IMG/VR virus record: IMGVR_UViG_3300034101_003180
Coordinates: 1 to 64,000 of that record
Reading direction: 5' to 3' (one strand)
DNA: 64,000 nucleotides
DNA from: a virus
Part shown: positions 18,361-26,839 of the stretch, in pieces
Layout of the letters: each line of letters opens with the position of its first letter
Numbering within the stretch: the stretch's first letter is position 1
Position numbers and translations under genes: made by a program
The notes under the pieces: model-generated
Databases searched by the model: none
What the model was told of the DNA's origin: nothing
What the model saw: only the letters and a program-made list of their open reading frames with translations

Positions 18361-18969
18361 TCAATTCTTTTGTTGTGAAAGTTGCATTTCTATTGAATCA
18401 CGAATATGTTCAAAATTTTTCATGGCCTCTTCTTGTGCTTCACTTGGTATTTCAAAATCGTGATGCCATTGAAGCAAGATAAAACCTACGTTTGCACCCT
18501 TATTCTTTAATGGTAAACATGCATATTGGGAGACATTCTCATCTTCAAAAAACCCTTTTACATAACTGTGGGGAAGCAAATTAGTGTGATGAATTGTATT
18601 TTTATTTTCAATAACTTTAGTCAATAAGGGAATATACATCGAACAGAGATTTCCCTTGAGTTTCATTACCTGTGATGTATATCCCTTGTATGTCGATTCG
18701 TGAGTTACCGAGAATTTACGCATGGAAATTCCATCCATTGTATACTCACCATTATGGAACTGAATTATGCTGGCTCTCATTGCCTTTGCGACAATTCTAA
18801 GTTCTGTAAGAAGTTCATGAATTTCTGTATGTATTTCAATAAAGTTGTCATCATTTTTTTTTGTTTTCCAAAATTTTATGATTCCCCAAATTACTCCGAG
18901 GGTTCCTGCGACTATTAATGTGGTGGCTTCAAGGAATTTTGTGGGGTCTATTAGGGAAATGAGGTACAT
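18361..18969 (-). CDS. Membrane-anchored GAF-like protein
   Basis: A 202-residue protein. One membrane helix at about 17-33 (TLIVAGTLGVIWGIIKFW) is followed by a soluble domain with RASIIQFHNGEYTMDG, YACLPLKNKGANVGFILLQW and a C-terminal helix, which has the look of a GAF domain. The N-terminal helix suggests the soluble part faces the cytoplasm. A GGAG site lies upstream, and a late TATAAATA box (minus strand, 18998-19005) is 28 nt before the start. The function is unknown. Sensing or a lysis-timing role is speculation. Confidence 0.6.
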   Translation of the reverse strand: MYLISLIDPTKFLEATTLIVAGTLGVIWGIIKFWKTKKNDDNFIEIHTEIHELLTELRIVAKAMRASIIQFHNGEYTMDGISMRKFSVTHESTYKGYTSQVMKLKGNLCSMYIPLLTKVIENKNTIHHTNLLPHSYVKGFFEDENVSQYACLPLKNKGANVGFILLQWHHDFEIPSEAQEEAMKNFEHIRDSIEMQLSQQKN

Positions 18970-18997
18970 CTTAATGAAACTCCGATGGGGACTTTAA

Positions 18998-19005
18998 TAT
19001 TTATA
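18998..19005 (-). promoter_or_regulatory. T4-like late promoter TATAAATA (minus strand)
   Basis: The plus strand reads TATTTATA, so the minus strand has a perfect late box, 28 nt before the ATG at 18969. It lies 3 bases from the -35 box of the divergent early promoter at 19009, forming one composite element. Confidence 0.75.
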
Positions 19006-19008
19006 TTC

Positions 19009-19036
19009 TTGACAGTCCACAAAGAAGTGTTATATT
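19009..19036 (+). promoter_or_regulatory. Early-type promoter TTGACA-N16-TATATT
   Basis: The -35 is at 19009-19014 and the -10 at 19031-19036, spacer 16. The -10 ends 7 nt before the ATG at 19044. It probably drives the nucleotide/DNA polymerase operon. It is back to back with a minus-strand late box. Confidence 0.8.
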
Positions 19037-19043
19037 TACAGTT

Positions 19044-19367
19044 ATGAAAAGAGAAGACCTATTTAAACTCCATGAAGAAATTTGCACTGGTGCCAAGGAA
19101 TTGATGAAGAAAAAGAATGCAGACTACGCATGTAGTGAAGATCCTTTCATGAATTTTCGTAGAGCTGAATTTTTAGGATTTAGCACGGCTGAAATGGGCG
19201 TGCTGATTCGAATGACAGATAAGATGTCCAGAATATCTACCTTTCTCAACCGAGGCCAACTCTCTCTTGAAAATGAGAGTGTTTATGACGCAATTGTTGA
19301 CATGATCAACTACAGTGTCATACTTGCTGGTCTCCTGAAGGATAGAGAAACCAACAAAGCAAAATGA
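19044..19367 (+). CDS. DUF1599-like protein (nucleotide-modification-associated)
   Basis: A 107-residue helical protein. KKKNADYACSEDPFMNFRRAEFLGFSTAEMGVLIRMTDKMSRISTFL followed by VYDAIVDMINYSVILAGLL matches the DUF1599 family, sometimes named nucleotide-modification-associated domain 1. The all-helical fold with acidic residues is MazG-like and may bind a nucleotide. Its stop overlaps the start of the DNA polymerase gene by ATGA. A role in nucleotide metabolism is likely, but the reaction is unknown. Confidence 0.75.
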   Translation: MKREDLFKLHEEICTGAKELMKKKNADYACSEDPFMNFRRAEFLGFSTAEMGVLIRMTDKMSRISTFLNRGQLSLENESVYDAIVDMINYSVILAGLLKDRETNKAK

Positions 19368-21868
19368 AATTTTATACTGCCTGCGGTATCAAGGGAAACA
19401 AAATACTTGTTCGTGGTTATAAGAATGGTGTCCGATTTACGGATACCGTCTCTTTTAAACCATCACTCTTTATTCAGAGTGATGCAAACACCAAGTATAA
19501 GACTCTAACCGGAGTTCCGGTGAAGAAGATGATATTTGACACCCTATATGACTGCAGGGAGTTCTTGAAACAATATGCTAGCCTACAAGATTCGCCAATT
19601 TACGGAAATACTGATTTCGTCACTCAATATCTCTTGGAGACTTATGAGGGTGAGGTATTATACGATCTTTCCCAAATCAAAATAGCCTACTTTGATATTG
19701 AAAGCGAGTGCGAATCTGGATTCCCAGATCTTCGCAATCCAAATGAAAAGATTAATATCATAGGTGTTCGCATCTGTGGTGTTAACTATGCCATCACATG
19801 CAAGCAGATTAACATTCCCAACTGCAAACTTATTCTTGCAAGCTGTGAGAAGGATCTAATCAAGAAGTTCTTTGAACTTCTTCGAAAGAAGGATATCGAT
19901 GTCATAACCGGCTGGAATGTCAAGTTGTTCGATATCCCTTATATCATTGGAAGAGCCAAACTCTTCTTTGATGACGAGGAGATTCAGTCATGGATGCCCT
20001 TCAATCTGATGAAGGAGCGGGAGACAAATATCGGTGGTGTGGAGTATCGCTTGTTTGAGTTTCCCGGATACACCATCCTTGATTACATGGATCTATACAA
20101 GAAGTTCTCGGGAACCAGCCAAGAGAGTTATGCCCTAAACTTCATTGCCAAGGCAGAACTTGACGAGCAGAAGTTGGATTATGCTGAGTATGGATCCCTG
20201 AAGGAATTCTATACCAAAGACTTTCAACGGTTTGCAGAGTATAACATCCAAGACGTTGAACTAGTTGAGAAATTGGACAATAAACTTCGTCTCATTGACT
20301 TGGCGGTGTCTATTGCCTACGAAGCCAAAATTCCATTTGATGTTGTCTTCTTTGCCACTCGCATTTGGGGAACGATCTGCTGCGACTACTTGTTGCAGCG
20401 GAATATCATTCCACCCATTCAAACCACATACGCCAAGGACGAACAGTTTGTCGGTGCGTATGTGAAAGAGATCACACCAGGTCTTTACAAGAATGTTGTC
20501 AGCTTTGATGCCACAAGTCTGTACCCGAGCATCATAATGGGTTGGAACATTTCCCCAGAAACCTGCATCAGCAAGGATTCATCTCTCAATGCAGATGACT
20601 TCTTGCTTAGTAAGAAAAAAGAGATCCCATCTCTGATTGAAGAGGCAATTAAGCAGAACGGATGCTTGGCCTGCAATGGTTCTGTCTTCAGCAATAACTC
20701 CAAAGGATTTATTCCCATATTGATTGAGATAACTTTCAATCAAAGAAAAGAAGCAAAGTCCAAGATGTTGGAGTTGGAAAAGGAGTATGAGCATACAAAG
20801 AATAAAGATCTTCTTCCACGGATTGCTGCGCTCAAGATTCGCCAATCGGTCAAGAAGATTTTGGCCAACAGTTTGTACGGCTGTCTTGGCAATCCAGCAT
20901 TCATCTATTCTTCTCCAGAATTGGCTACCGCAGTCACTGTGACAGGTCAGGCCATCATTCGTTCTGCAGAGAACGCAATGAATTCATACATCAGGAAACT
21001 AACCAAGAATGAAACTAAAGACTTTGTTCTCGCAGTGGATACGGATTCTGTGTACATCAATCTGGAAGATATTGTCACACAAATTTCAAGCAAGACCAAG
21101 ATCTCAAACATCACAGATTTTGTTGACACAATCTGCGAACAAAACATTCAAGTCGAACTGACGAAGGAAATGAACCTTCTTACAAAGACTTTGAACTGCA
21201 GTGAAAATAAAATCTTCTTCAAGCGTGAAGCGATTGCTTCGGCAGCAATCTTTATTGCCAAGAAGAGATATGCCCTGCTGGTTCAAGATCTAGAAGGTGT
21301 TCGTTTTGAGGAACCCAAACTAAAGATCATGGGTCTTGAAACTGCAAGAAGCAGCACCCCTTTGATTGTGCGCAACAAATTAAAAGATTGCATTAAGATT
21401 ATCTTGACCAAAACCCCCGAGGAGTTGCGAGAGTATGTGAATGAATTCCATGATGAATTTATAAATTTACCTTTGTCTACGATTGCATCTCCTCGGGGAG
21501 TCAAGGGCATAAAGAAGTACGAAGATAGAACTAAGATTTACAAATCAGGGACACCAATTGCAACCAAGGCTGCATTGCTACATAATGCATATATAAAGAA
21601 GATTGGAATAGATAAGCAATATCCTGAAGTGAAAGAGAATGACAAGATTAAATTTGTTTTCTTGAAAGTTCCAAATCCTTATGGTACAGTGGGCAAAGAA
21701 AATGTTCTTGGTTTCATTAACTCACCACCAAAAGAATTCAATCTTGAAAAGTATGTTGATCGACAACTGCAGTTTGACAAAACATTCAAGGAACCACTTG
21801 ATAATATTTTGCAATCAATTAATTGGAAATTAAATAAAGAAGTAACACTTGAAGAGTTCTTTGTTTGA
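19364..21868 (+). CDS. 43: DNA polymerase, family B, gp43-like
   Basis: An 834-residue replicative polymerase. The 3'-5' exonuclease site starts with FDIESE (D111, E113). Polymerase motif A is DATSLYPS (D382), motif B is KKILANSLYGCLGN, and motif C is DTDS (D559, D561). It is somewhat shorter than T4 gp43 (898) and similar to cyanophage versions. No intein or frameshift is seen. It works with the gp45 clamp, gp44/62 loader, and gp41/61 primosome found in this window. The start overlaps the preceding stop (ATGA). Confidence 0.96.
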   Translation: MKFYTACGIKGNKILVRGYKNGVRFTDTVSFKPSLFIQSDANTKYKTLTGVPVKKMIFDTLYDCREFLKQYASLQDSPIYGNTDFVTQYLLETYEGEVLYDLSQIKIAYFDIESECESGFPDLRNPNEKINIIGVRICGVNYAITCKQINIPNCKLILASCEKDLIKKFFELLRKKDIDVITGWNVKLFDIPYIIGRAKLFFDDEEIQSWMPFNLMKERETNIGGVEYRLFEFPGYTILDYMDLYKKFSGTSQESYALNFIAKAELDEQKLDYAEYGSLKEFYTKDFQRFAEYNIQDVELVEKLDNKLRLIDLAVSIAYEAKIPFDVVFFATRIWGTICCDYLLQRNIIPPIQTTYAKDEQFVGAYVKEITPGLYKNVVSFDATSLYPSIIMGWNISPETCISKDSSLNADDFLLSKKKEIPSLIEEAIKQNGCLACNGSVFSNNSKGFIPILIEITFNQRKEAKSKMLELEKEYEHTKNKDLLPRIAALKIRQSVKKILANSLYGCLGNPAFIYSSPELATAVTVTGQAIIRSAENAMNSYIRKLTKNETKDFVLAVDTDSVYINLEDIVTQISSKTKISNITDFVDTICEQNIQVELTKEMNLLTKTLNCSENKIFFKREAIASAAIFIAKKRYALLVQDLEGVRFEEPKLKIMGLETARSSTPLIVRNKLKDCIKIILTKTPEELREYVNEFHDEFINLPLSTIASPRGVKGIKKYEDRTKIYKSGTPIATKAALLHNAYIKKIGIDKQYPEVKENDKIKFVFLKVPNPYGTVGKENVLGFINSPPKEFNLEKYVDRQLQFDKTFKEPLDNILQSINWKLNKEVTLEEFFV

Positions 21869-21884
21869 GGTATAATGTTAAGAT

Positions 21885-22181
21885 ATGGTAAAGAAAATTA
21901 AATCTAGATATGGTGATGAAAGAATTATCACACTTCTTGAAGACGGATCTTACAAAGTCGAAGGTAGGTCAATGTATTCTCGCTTTGGCGATGGCTTATT
22001 CGATTTTGAAGGTGGGCCATGCTTTATCGTTGGTGACCGACTACTTGATGTTAAAGATGATGTAATCATCGAATCCATCAAGATTCTTCATGACACTCCT
22101 GAAGGTGTCGCTGGTTGTATATTGTATGTAAAGGAAAATAATGTCAAAGTATCTAAAAAATCTAATCGGAAAAATAAATAA
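21885..22181 (+). CDS. Conserved-type small protein between polymerase and uvsX
   Basis: A 98-residue protein, mostly beta with a basic C-terminal tail (KVSKKSNRKNK). It starts 16 nt after gp43 and overlaps uvsX by 41 bases in another frame. A TATAATG sequence (21873-21879) just upstream could be a weak promoter. A gene of similar size occupies this place in many T4-like cyanophages. I know no function. Confidence 0.65.
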   Translation: MVKKIKSRYGDERIITLLEDGSYKVEGRSMYSRFGDGLFDFEGGPCFIVGDRLLDVKDDVIIESIKILHDTPEGVAGCILYVKENNVKVSKKSNRKNK

Positions 22182-23163
22182 TCCAGACGCAAAAATTGCT
22201 GAAGAAGGACTGGAGGGATCAGATGTCACTGGATTTATTGACACCGGATCATATGTATTAAATGCTCTTCTTTCTGGAACAATCTATGGCGGTCTTCCAA
22301 ACAACAAGATCTCTTGCTTGGCTGGTGACCCAGCAACAGGCAAAACATTCTATGCTATTGGAATTGCTTCACAGTTTCTAAAGGATAACAAGGATGGAGT
22401 AGTGGTTTACTTCGATACGGAGCAAGCTATTACCAGTGATATGTTCAAGCAACGTGGTATCGATATGGAAAGAGTTGCAGTAGTTCCTGTATCCACTATT
22501 GAAGAATTTAAAACACAATCACTAAAGATTGTTAATGATGTAATTGAACAACCCGAAGAAGACCGAAAGCCTGTTCTGTTTGTTCTTGATTCTTTGGGTA
22601 TGTTGTCAACAGAAAAAGAGATGAACGATTCTGCTGAAGGCAAAAATGTTCGTGACATGACAAAGGCCCAACAAACTAAAGCAACATTTCGTGTTCTTAC
22701 TCTTAAACTTGGAAAGGCCAAGATTCCAATGCTTATGACCAATCACACATATCAGGTGATTGGTGCATACGTTCCCACTAAGGAACTTGGTGGTGGTGTT
22801 GGATTAAAATATGCAGCAAGCAACATACTTACGCTTTCAAAGAGCAAAGACAAGACTGATGAAGGTGTTGTTGGAATCTTTATTAAATGCACAAACTATA
22901 AGAATAGATTTGTCAAAGAGAACATGAATGTAGAGACTCGTCTCAACTACACTTCTGGTCTAAGCAGATACTATGGCCTAACCGATTTGGCAATCAAGTA
23001 TGGTATTTTTAAAAAGGTATCAACACGAATTGAATTGCCGGATGGAACAAAAGCATTTGAAAAAAATATTGACGAAGACCCAGAGAAGTATTATACTAAG
23101 GAAATCCTAGATAGATTGGACGCAGAGATTCAAAAGGACTTCAAATATGGACAAGGTTCCTAA
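22141..23163 (+). CDS. uvsX: Recombinase UvsX (RecA-like)
   Basis: A 340-residue RecA-family protein. Walker A is GDPATGKT at 62-69, Walker B lies in VLFVLDSLGML, and a RecA-like DNA-binding loop follows in LGGGVGLKYAASNILTL. It forms filaments on single-stranded DNA and directs strand exchange for recombination-dependent replication. It overlaps the upstream gene by 41 bases and the next by 17. Length and gene order fit T4-like phages. Confidence 0.93.
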   Translation: MSKYLKNLIGKINNPDAKIAEEGLEGSDVTGFIDTGSYVLNALLSGTIYGGLPNNKISCLAGDPATGKTFYAIGIASQFLKDNKDGVVVYFDTEQAITSDMFKQRGIDMERVAVVPVSTIEEFKTQSLKIVNDVIEQPEEDRKPVLFVLDSLGMLSTEKEMNDSAEGKNVRDMTKAQQTKATFRVLTLKLGKAKIPMLMTNHTYQVIGAYVPTKELGGGVGLKYAASNILTLSKSKDKTDEGVVGIFIKCTNYKNRFVKENMNVETRLNYTSGLSRYYGLTDLAIKYGIFKKVSTRIELPDGTKAFEKNIDEDPEKYYTKEILDRLDAEIQKDFKYGQGS

Positions 23164-23464
23164 TTATCGTTACACACCAGAATCAGACACAGACACAAAC
23201 AAAACATGCCCAATAGAAATTGTGGATGGAGAATTTGCAGGAATTGTTTTTCGTTATGGAACAATTAATGTTTCAGAACACGACAATGACAATGTAAAGG
23301 TTACTATGGAGCTTGAAATTGTGAAGGGTCCTAAAAACTTTAATAAAGATACACCAGAATTTACAAATGCAGTTGGTGAAATTTTTGTTAAGATCATAGA
23401 AGAGCAGTCAGAGCGAGAACTTGAAGAAGCAGTCGATCTTGAAGATGATGTTCATACGGATTGA
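23147..23464 (+). CDS. Conserved-type protein between uvsX and gp41
   Basis: A 105-residue acidic protein (NYRYTPESDTDTNKTCPIEIVDGEFAGIVFRYGTI then an acidic C-terminus EEAVDLEDDVHTD). It overlaps uvsX by 17 bases. A similar gene sits between uvsX and the helicase gene in many T4-like cyanophages. The acidic tail recalls single-strand-binding proteins that interact with helicases, but no OB-fold assignment can be made by eye. Confidence 0.7.
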   Translation: MDKVPNYRYTPESDTDTNKTCPIEIVDGEFAGIVFRYGTINVSEHDNDNVKVTMELEIVKGPKNFNKDTPEFTNAVGEIFVKIIEEQSERELEEAVDLEDDVHTD

Positions 23465-23501
23465 TACTGGACTTCTTAAAAAACCAAGACATAATTAAAA
23501 C

Positions 23502-24917
23502 ATGGAATCAGTAATTCTAAAGAACTTGGTCCTCAATGAGGACTATGCTCGCAAAGTTGTCCCGTTCCTCCAAGAGGAATATTTTCACGACAAGTCTGAA
23601 AAGACTGTGTTCGGTATCGTCGGCAAATTTATTTTAAAGTACAACAGCATCCCTACAAAGGATGCTGTTCTCATTTCTCTTGGAGACGAGAAAGCACTCA
23701 GTGAAGTTGAATTTAAGAAGTGTACATCTATTGCCGATGAGATGTACAAAGAGGGTGAGAAGTCAGATACAGTTTGGCTAGTTGAACAGACAGAAAAGTT
23801 CTGCAAGGAAAAGGCAATCTACAATGGCATCATGGCATCCATTGGTATTATTGAGGGCAAAGACAAAGAGAAGACTCAGAATGCTATTCCTGATATCATG
23901 TCAAAGGCTCTTTCTGTTTCTTTTGATACTAGAGTTGGCCATGACTTTTTGGAAGATGTTGATGAGCGATACGAGTATTATCACAGAGTAGAAGAGAAGG
24001 TACCATTCGATCTTGAGATGTTTAACAAGATCACCCGTGGTGGTACACGCAAGAAAACCCTCAACGTAGTAATGGCAGCATCAGGTGTAGGGAAGAGTGC
24101 CTTCCTATGCCATCATGCGGCTGCGTGTCTGTCTCAAAATCTGAATGTTCTTTACATCACACTTGAGATGGCAGAGGAAGAGATTGCAAAGCGTATCGAT
24201 GCCAATCTTCTTGACACAGACATGCATCACCTTGAGACTATGCCATTGACTCAGTATGAATCAAAGGTGGAAAATCTCAAGAGAACTTGCCGTGGCAAAC
24301 TTATTATTAAAGAATATCCTACGGCTGCTGCAAACGTAACTCACTTCCGCAATCTCATGGAAGAACTTAAGATCAAAAAGAAGTTTGTTCCAGATGTGAT
24401 CTTTGTAGATTATCTAAACATCTGTTCCTGTGCCAGGTTTAAACTTGGTAATGGTATGAACAGTTACACTTATGTCAAGGGAATTGCTGAGGAACTGCGT
24501 GGCATGGCCAAGCAGTACAACATTCCTCTTTGGACAGCAACACAGGTCAACCGTGAAGGTGCCAAGAGCAGCGACATGGAAATGACTGACACATCAGAGA
24601 GCTTTGGGTTGCCACAGACTGCGGACTTCTTCTTTGCTCTTATTGAGAATGAGGAACTTGCCGAGGCTGGGCAACTCATGGTGAAGCAATTGAAGAATCG
24701 TGGTAATGACACGACCAAGAACAGAAAGTTCTTAGTTGGAGTTAATAAGTCCAAGATGAAATTCTATGATGTTGACAACACGAATTCCAATCTTGTAAAC
24801 TCCAATAACACCGATGAAGAGGGTTATGGGTCTGGGTCAGATGCCAGCACGTTCAATCCTCAATTTGGAAAGAAAAAGAATAAAGCAATCAATTGGACTT
24901 TTGAAGAAGCCAAATGA
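23502..24917 (+). CDS. 41: Replicative DNA helicase, gp41-like (DnaB family)
   Basis: A 471-residue hexameric helicase. An N-terminal helical domain is followed by a RecA-like core with Walker A AASGVGKS (192-199), LNVLYITLEMAEEE, Walker B VIFVDYLNI, and ATQVNREG before the arginine-rich end. The Gly-rich region before the C-terminus (EEGYGSGSDAST) is a flexible tail. It unwinds DNA at the fork with gp61 primase. It ends in an ATGA overlap with gp61. Confidence 0.93.
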   Translation: MESVILKNLVLNEDYARKVVPFLQEEYFHDKSEKTVFGIVGKFILKYNSIPTKDAVLISLGDEKALSEVEFKKCTSIADEMYKEGEKSDTVWLVEQTEKFCKEKAIYNGIMASIGIIEGKDKEKTQNAIPDIMSKALSVSFDTRVGHDFLEDVDERYEYYHRVEEKVPFDLEMFNKITRGGTRKKTLNVVMAASGVGKSAFLCHHAAACLSQNLNVLYITLEMAEEEIAKRIDANLLDTDMHHLETMPLTQYESKVENLKRTCRGKLIIKEYPTAAANVTHFRNLMEELKIKKKFVPDVIFVDYLNICSCARFKLGNGMNSYTYVKGIAEELRGMAKQYNIPLWTATQVNREGAKSSDMEMTDTSESFGLPQTADFFFALIENEELAEAGQLMVKQLKNRGNDTTKNRKFLVGVNKSKMKFYDVDNTNSNLVNSNNTDEEGYGSGSDASTFNPQFGKKKNKAINWTFEEAK

Positions 24918-25900
24918 CACTATATATTGATAAGAAGTTTGTCAATTTGGTATCTGGTTCACTTGAGAAGTTTAAGTGGAAGAAAGATACACTAGCCACA
25001 TGTAGATGTTTTAAGTGTGGCGACTCAAAGAAAAATAAGTCCAAGACAAGGGGATATTTCTTTGAGCACAAAGGCCATTATGTTTACAAATGCCATAATT
25101 GCGGTTTTTCTTGCAACTTATATTCTGTACTTGAAAATATTAGCCCATCACTCGCAAAGGAATATGCGTTTGAAAAATTTAAAGATGCGAATCCGAAACC
25201 AGTTGAGAAAAAACAAGATGCTCCCCGCCAACAAGTGTTTACTAATCTCGGAACGAGGATTGACTTACTCAATGCAGACCATACGGCGGTAAAATATGTT
25301 AAGTCCCGTGAAATACCTAAAGACAAATATTGCAACTTTTATTATTGCACTGACTTTGCAAAGGTCATGCATTCCTTTGGCCGTGAAGGGACCAAAGAAC
25401 CCAGACTCGTCATACCATTCTATAACGATTTTGGGGAGCTTATCGGAGTTCAAGGACGCTCTCTTGACCCAACTGGTAAAGCGATACGCTATATTACGCT
25501 CAAACAAGAAGGTTGCGAGCGCCTTTGGTATAATCTAGATAAGATAGAGCCAAGGGATACTGTTTATGTAACAGAAGGCCCGATAGATTCTATGTTCATC
25601 CCAAATGGGGTGGCTATGCAAGGTGCTGGCTGGTTGTCTGAGTTGCCTGATAAAATAAAAAAATCCAAAGTTGTTTTTATATTTGATAATGAACCAAGAA
25701 ATGTAGAGATTGTATCGTTAATAGGAAAGTACGTAGAGGCTGGACGAAATGTAGTAATCTGGCCATCAGAAATTGACAAGAAAGATATAAATGACATGGT
25801 GTTGGCTTACGGGATTAACACCACCATGAAACTAATAATTAATAATGTTTATTCTGGACTTGTAGCAAAAATGAAGTACACTTACTGGAAGAAAGTTTAA
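24914..25900 (+). CDS. 61: DNA primase, gp61-like
   Basis: A 328-residue primase. The N-terminal zinc-binding domain has CRCFKC (30-35) and CHNC (60-63). The Toprim core has VTEGPIDSMF (E221) and the metal-binding FIFDNEP. Together with gp41 it forms the primosome and makes RNA primers for lagging-strand synthesis. Length and order after gp41 agree with T4-like phages. The ATG overlaps the gp41 stop. Confidence 0.92.
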   Translation: MTLYIDKKFVNLVSGSLEKFKWKKDTLATCRCFKCGDSKKNKSKTRGYFFEHKGHYVYKCHNCGFSCNLYSVLENISPSLAKEYAFEKFKDANPKPVEKKQDAPRQQVFTNLGTRIDLLNADHTAVKYVKSREIPKDKYCNFYYCTDFAKVMHSFGREGTKEPRLVIPFYNDFGELIGVQGRSLDPTGKAIRYITLKQEGCERLWYNLDKIEPRDTVYVTEGPIDSMFIPNGVAMQGAGWLSELPDKIKKSKVVFIFDNEPRNVEIVSLIGKYVEAGRNVVIWPSEIDKKDINDMVLAYGINTTMKLIINNVYSGLVAKMKYTYWKKV

Positions 25901-25901
25901 T

Positions 25902-26141
25902 ATGGAACATGAAGATAATGATGACATGACTGAAGAAGAGATCTTAAAGGCAAGTGAAGCCTATCTCATGTTTGTTCAAAGATTTTCTGAATATGTAAAG
26001 GAAATGGATTTTGTTTTATGGTCAAAGGCTAGAGAATATGCTGCTGACTTTACAAAGATCCCTGGTGTTACTGTTGAACTTGTAGACAAGGATGAAGATA
26101 CTAATGACAAAGATGATGGAAACAAGTCCGGAGCTGACTGA
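25902..26141 (+). CDS. Small acidic protein after the primase
   Basis: A 79-residue strongly acidic helical protein (MEHEDNDDMTEEEILKASEAYLMFVQRFSEYVKEMDF) with an acidic, Asp-rich tail. It starts one base after the primase stop, and the thyX start codons are inside its 3' end. Comparable small acidic genes follow primase in T4-like cyanophages. The function is unknown. Confidence 0.65.
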   Translation: MEHEDNDDMTEEEILKASEAYLMFVQRFSEYVKEMDFVLWSKAREYAADFTKIPGVTVELVDKDEDTNDKDDGNKSGAD

Positions 26142-26814
26142 AGTTAAAGTTCTTGATTATGGTCATGTACAACTAGTTGATTGTATGGGCACAGATCTTT
26201 CTGTTTGTGATGCTGCCCGCGTTTCTTTCAACAAGACAAGTCAATTGAATGAAGATGGTACTCTTGCAGAACGAGATGCTAAACTTATTAATTATCTTTC
26301 TAAGCATGATCACTTTACTCCATTTTGTCATGTAGTTGTAACACTCAGAGTTAAATGTCCAATTTTTGTTCGTGCTCAACTTGGTAAGCATCAGATTGGT
26401 CTTACTATGAATGAGGTGAGCAGAAGATATGTAACATTTGATCCCGAAATTTACATTCCTCTTTGGAGGTCGGCACCAATCAATGGTGCAAAGCAAGGAA
26501 GCAGCGGAAGAATTGAAGATATGGATCTCTGCATTAAGATGCGTCAAGAATATGATGCAGTTGCAAAAGAATGTGTTAAACTTTATAATGATCTTCTCGC
26601 TGATGGTGTTGCACCTGAGCAAGCCAGATCAATTTTACCGCAAGGAACTTACACGGAATTTGTATGGACTGGTTCTCTCTATGCATTTGCCCGTATTTAT
26701 AATTTGAGAATCGATGCCCACGCACAATGGGAAATTCAGGAATATGCCAAAGCAATTAACAAAATAATTGCTCCACTTTTCCCGGTTTCGTGGCAAACTC
26801 TAACAACTAAATAA
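26104..26814 (+). CDS. thyX: Flavin-dependent thymidylate synthase ThyX
   Basis: About 236 residues. HDHFTPFCHVVVTLRVKCPIF and the signature region KHQIGLTMNEVSRRY correspond to the ThyX motif RHRxxSxNExSxR, here with a changed first half (GKHQ for RHRx). A C-terminal DAHAQWEIQEYA also fits. It makes dTMP from dUMP with FAD and methylene-tetrahydrofolate, downstream of dUTPase. Several in-frame ATGs (26092, 26104, 26113, 26116) lie inside the preceding gene. I chose 26104 because an AAGG lies 12 nt upstream, but the exact start is uncertain. Confidence 0.9.
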   Translation: MTKMMETSPELTEVKVLDYGHVQLVDCMGTDLSVCDAARVSFNKTSQLNEDGTLAERDAKLINYLSKHDHFTPFCHVVVTLRVKCPIFVRAQLGKHQIGLTMNEVSRRYVTFDPEIYIPLWRSAPINGAKQGSSGRIEDMDLCIKMRQEYDAVAKECVKLYNDLLADGVAPEQARSILPQGTYTEFVWTGSLYAFARIYNLRIDAHAQWEIQEYAKAINKIIAPLFPVSWQTLTTK

Positions 26815-26839
26815 AGACACCAATATAGAAAGGCCCATT

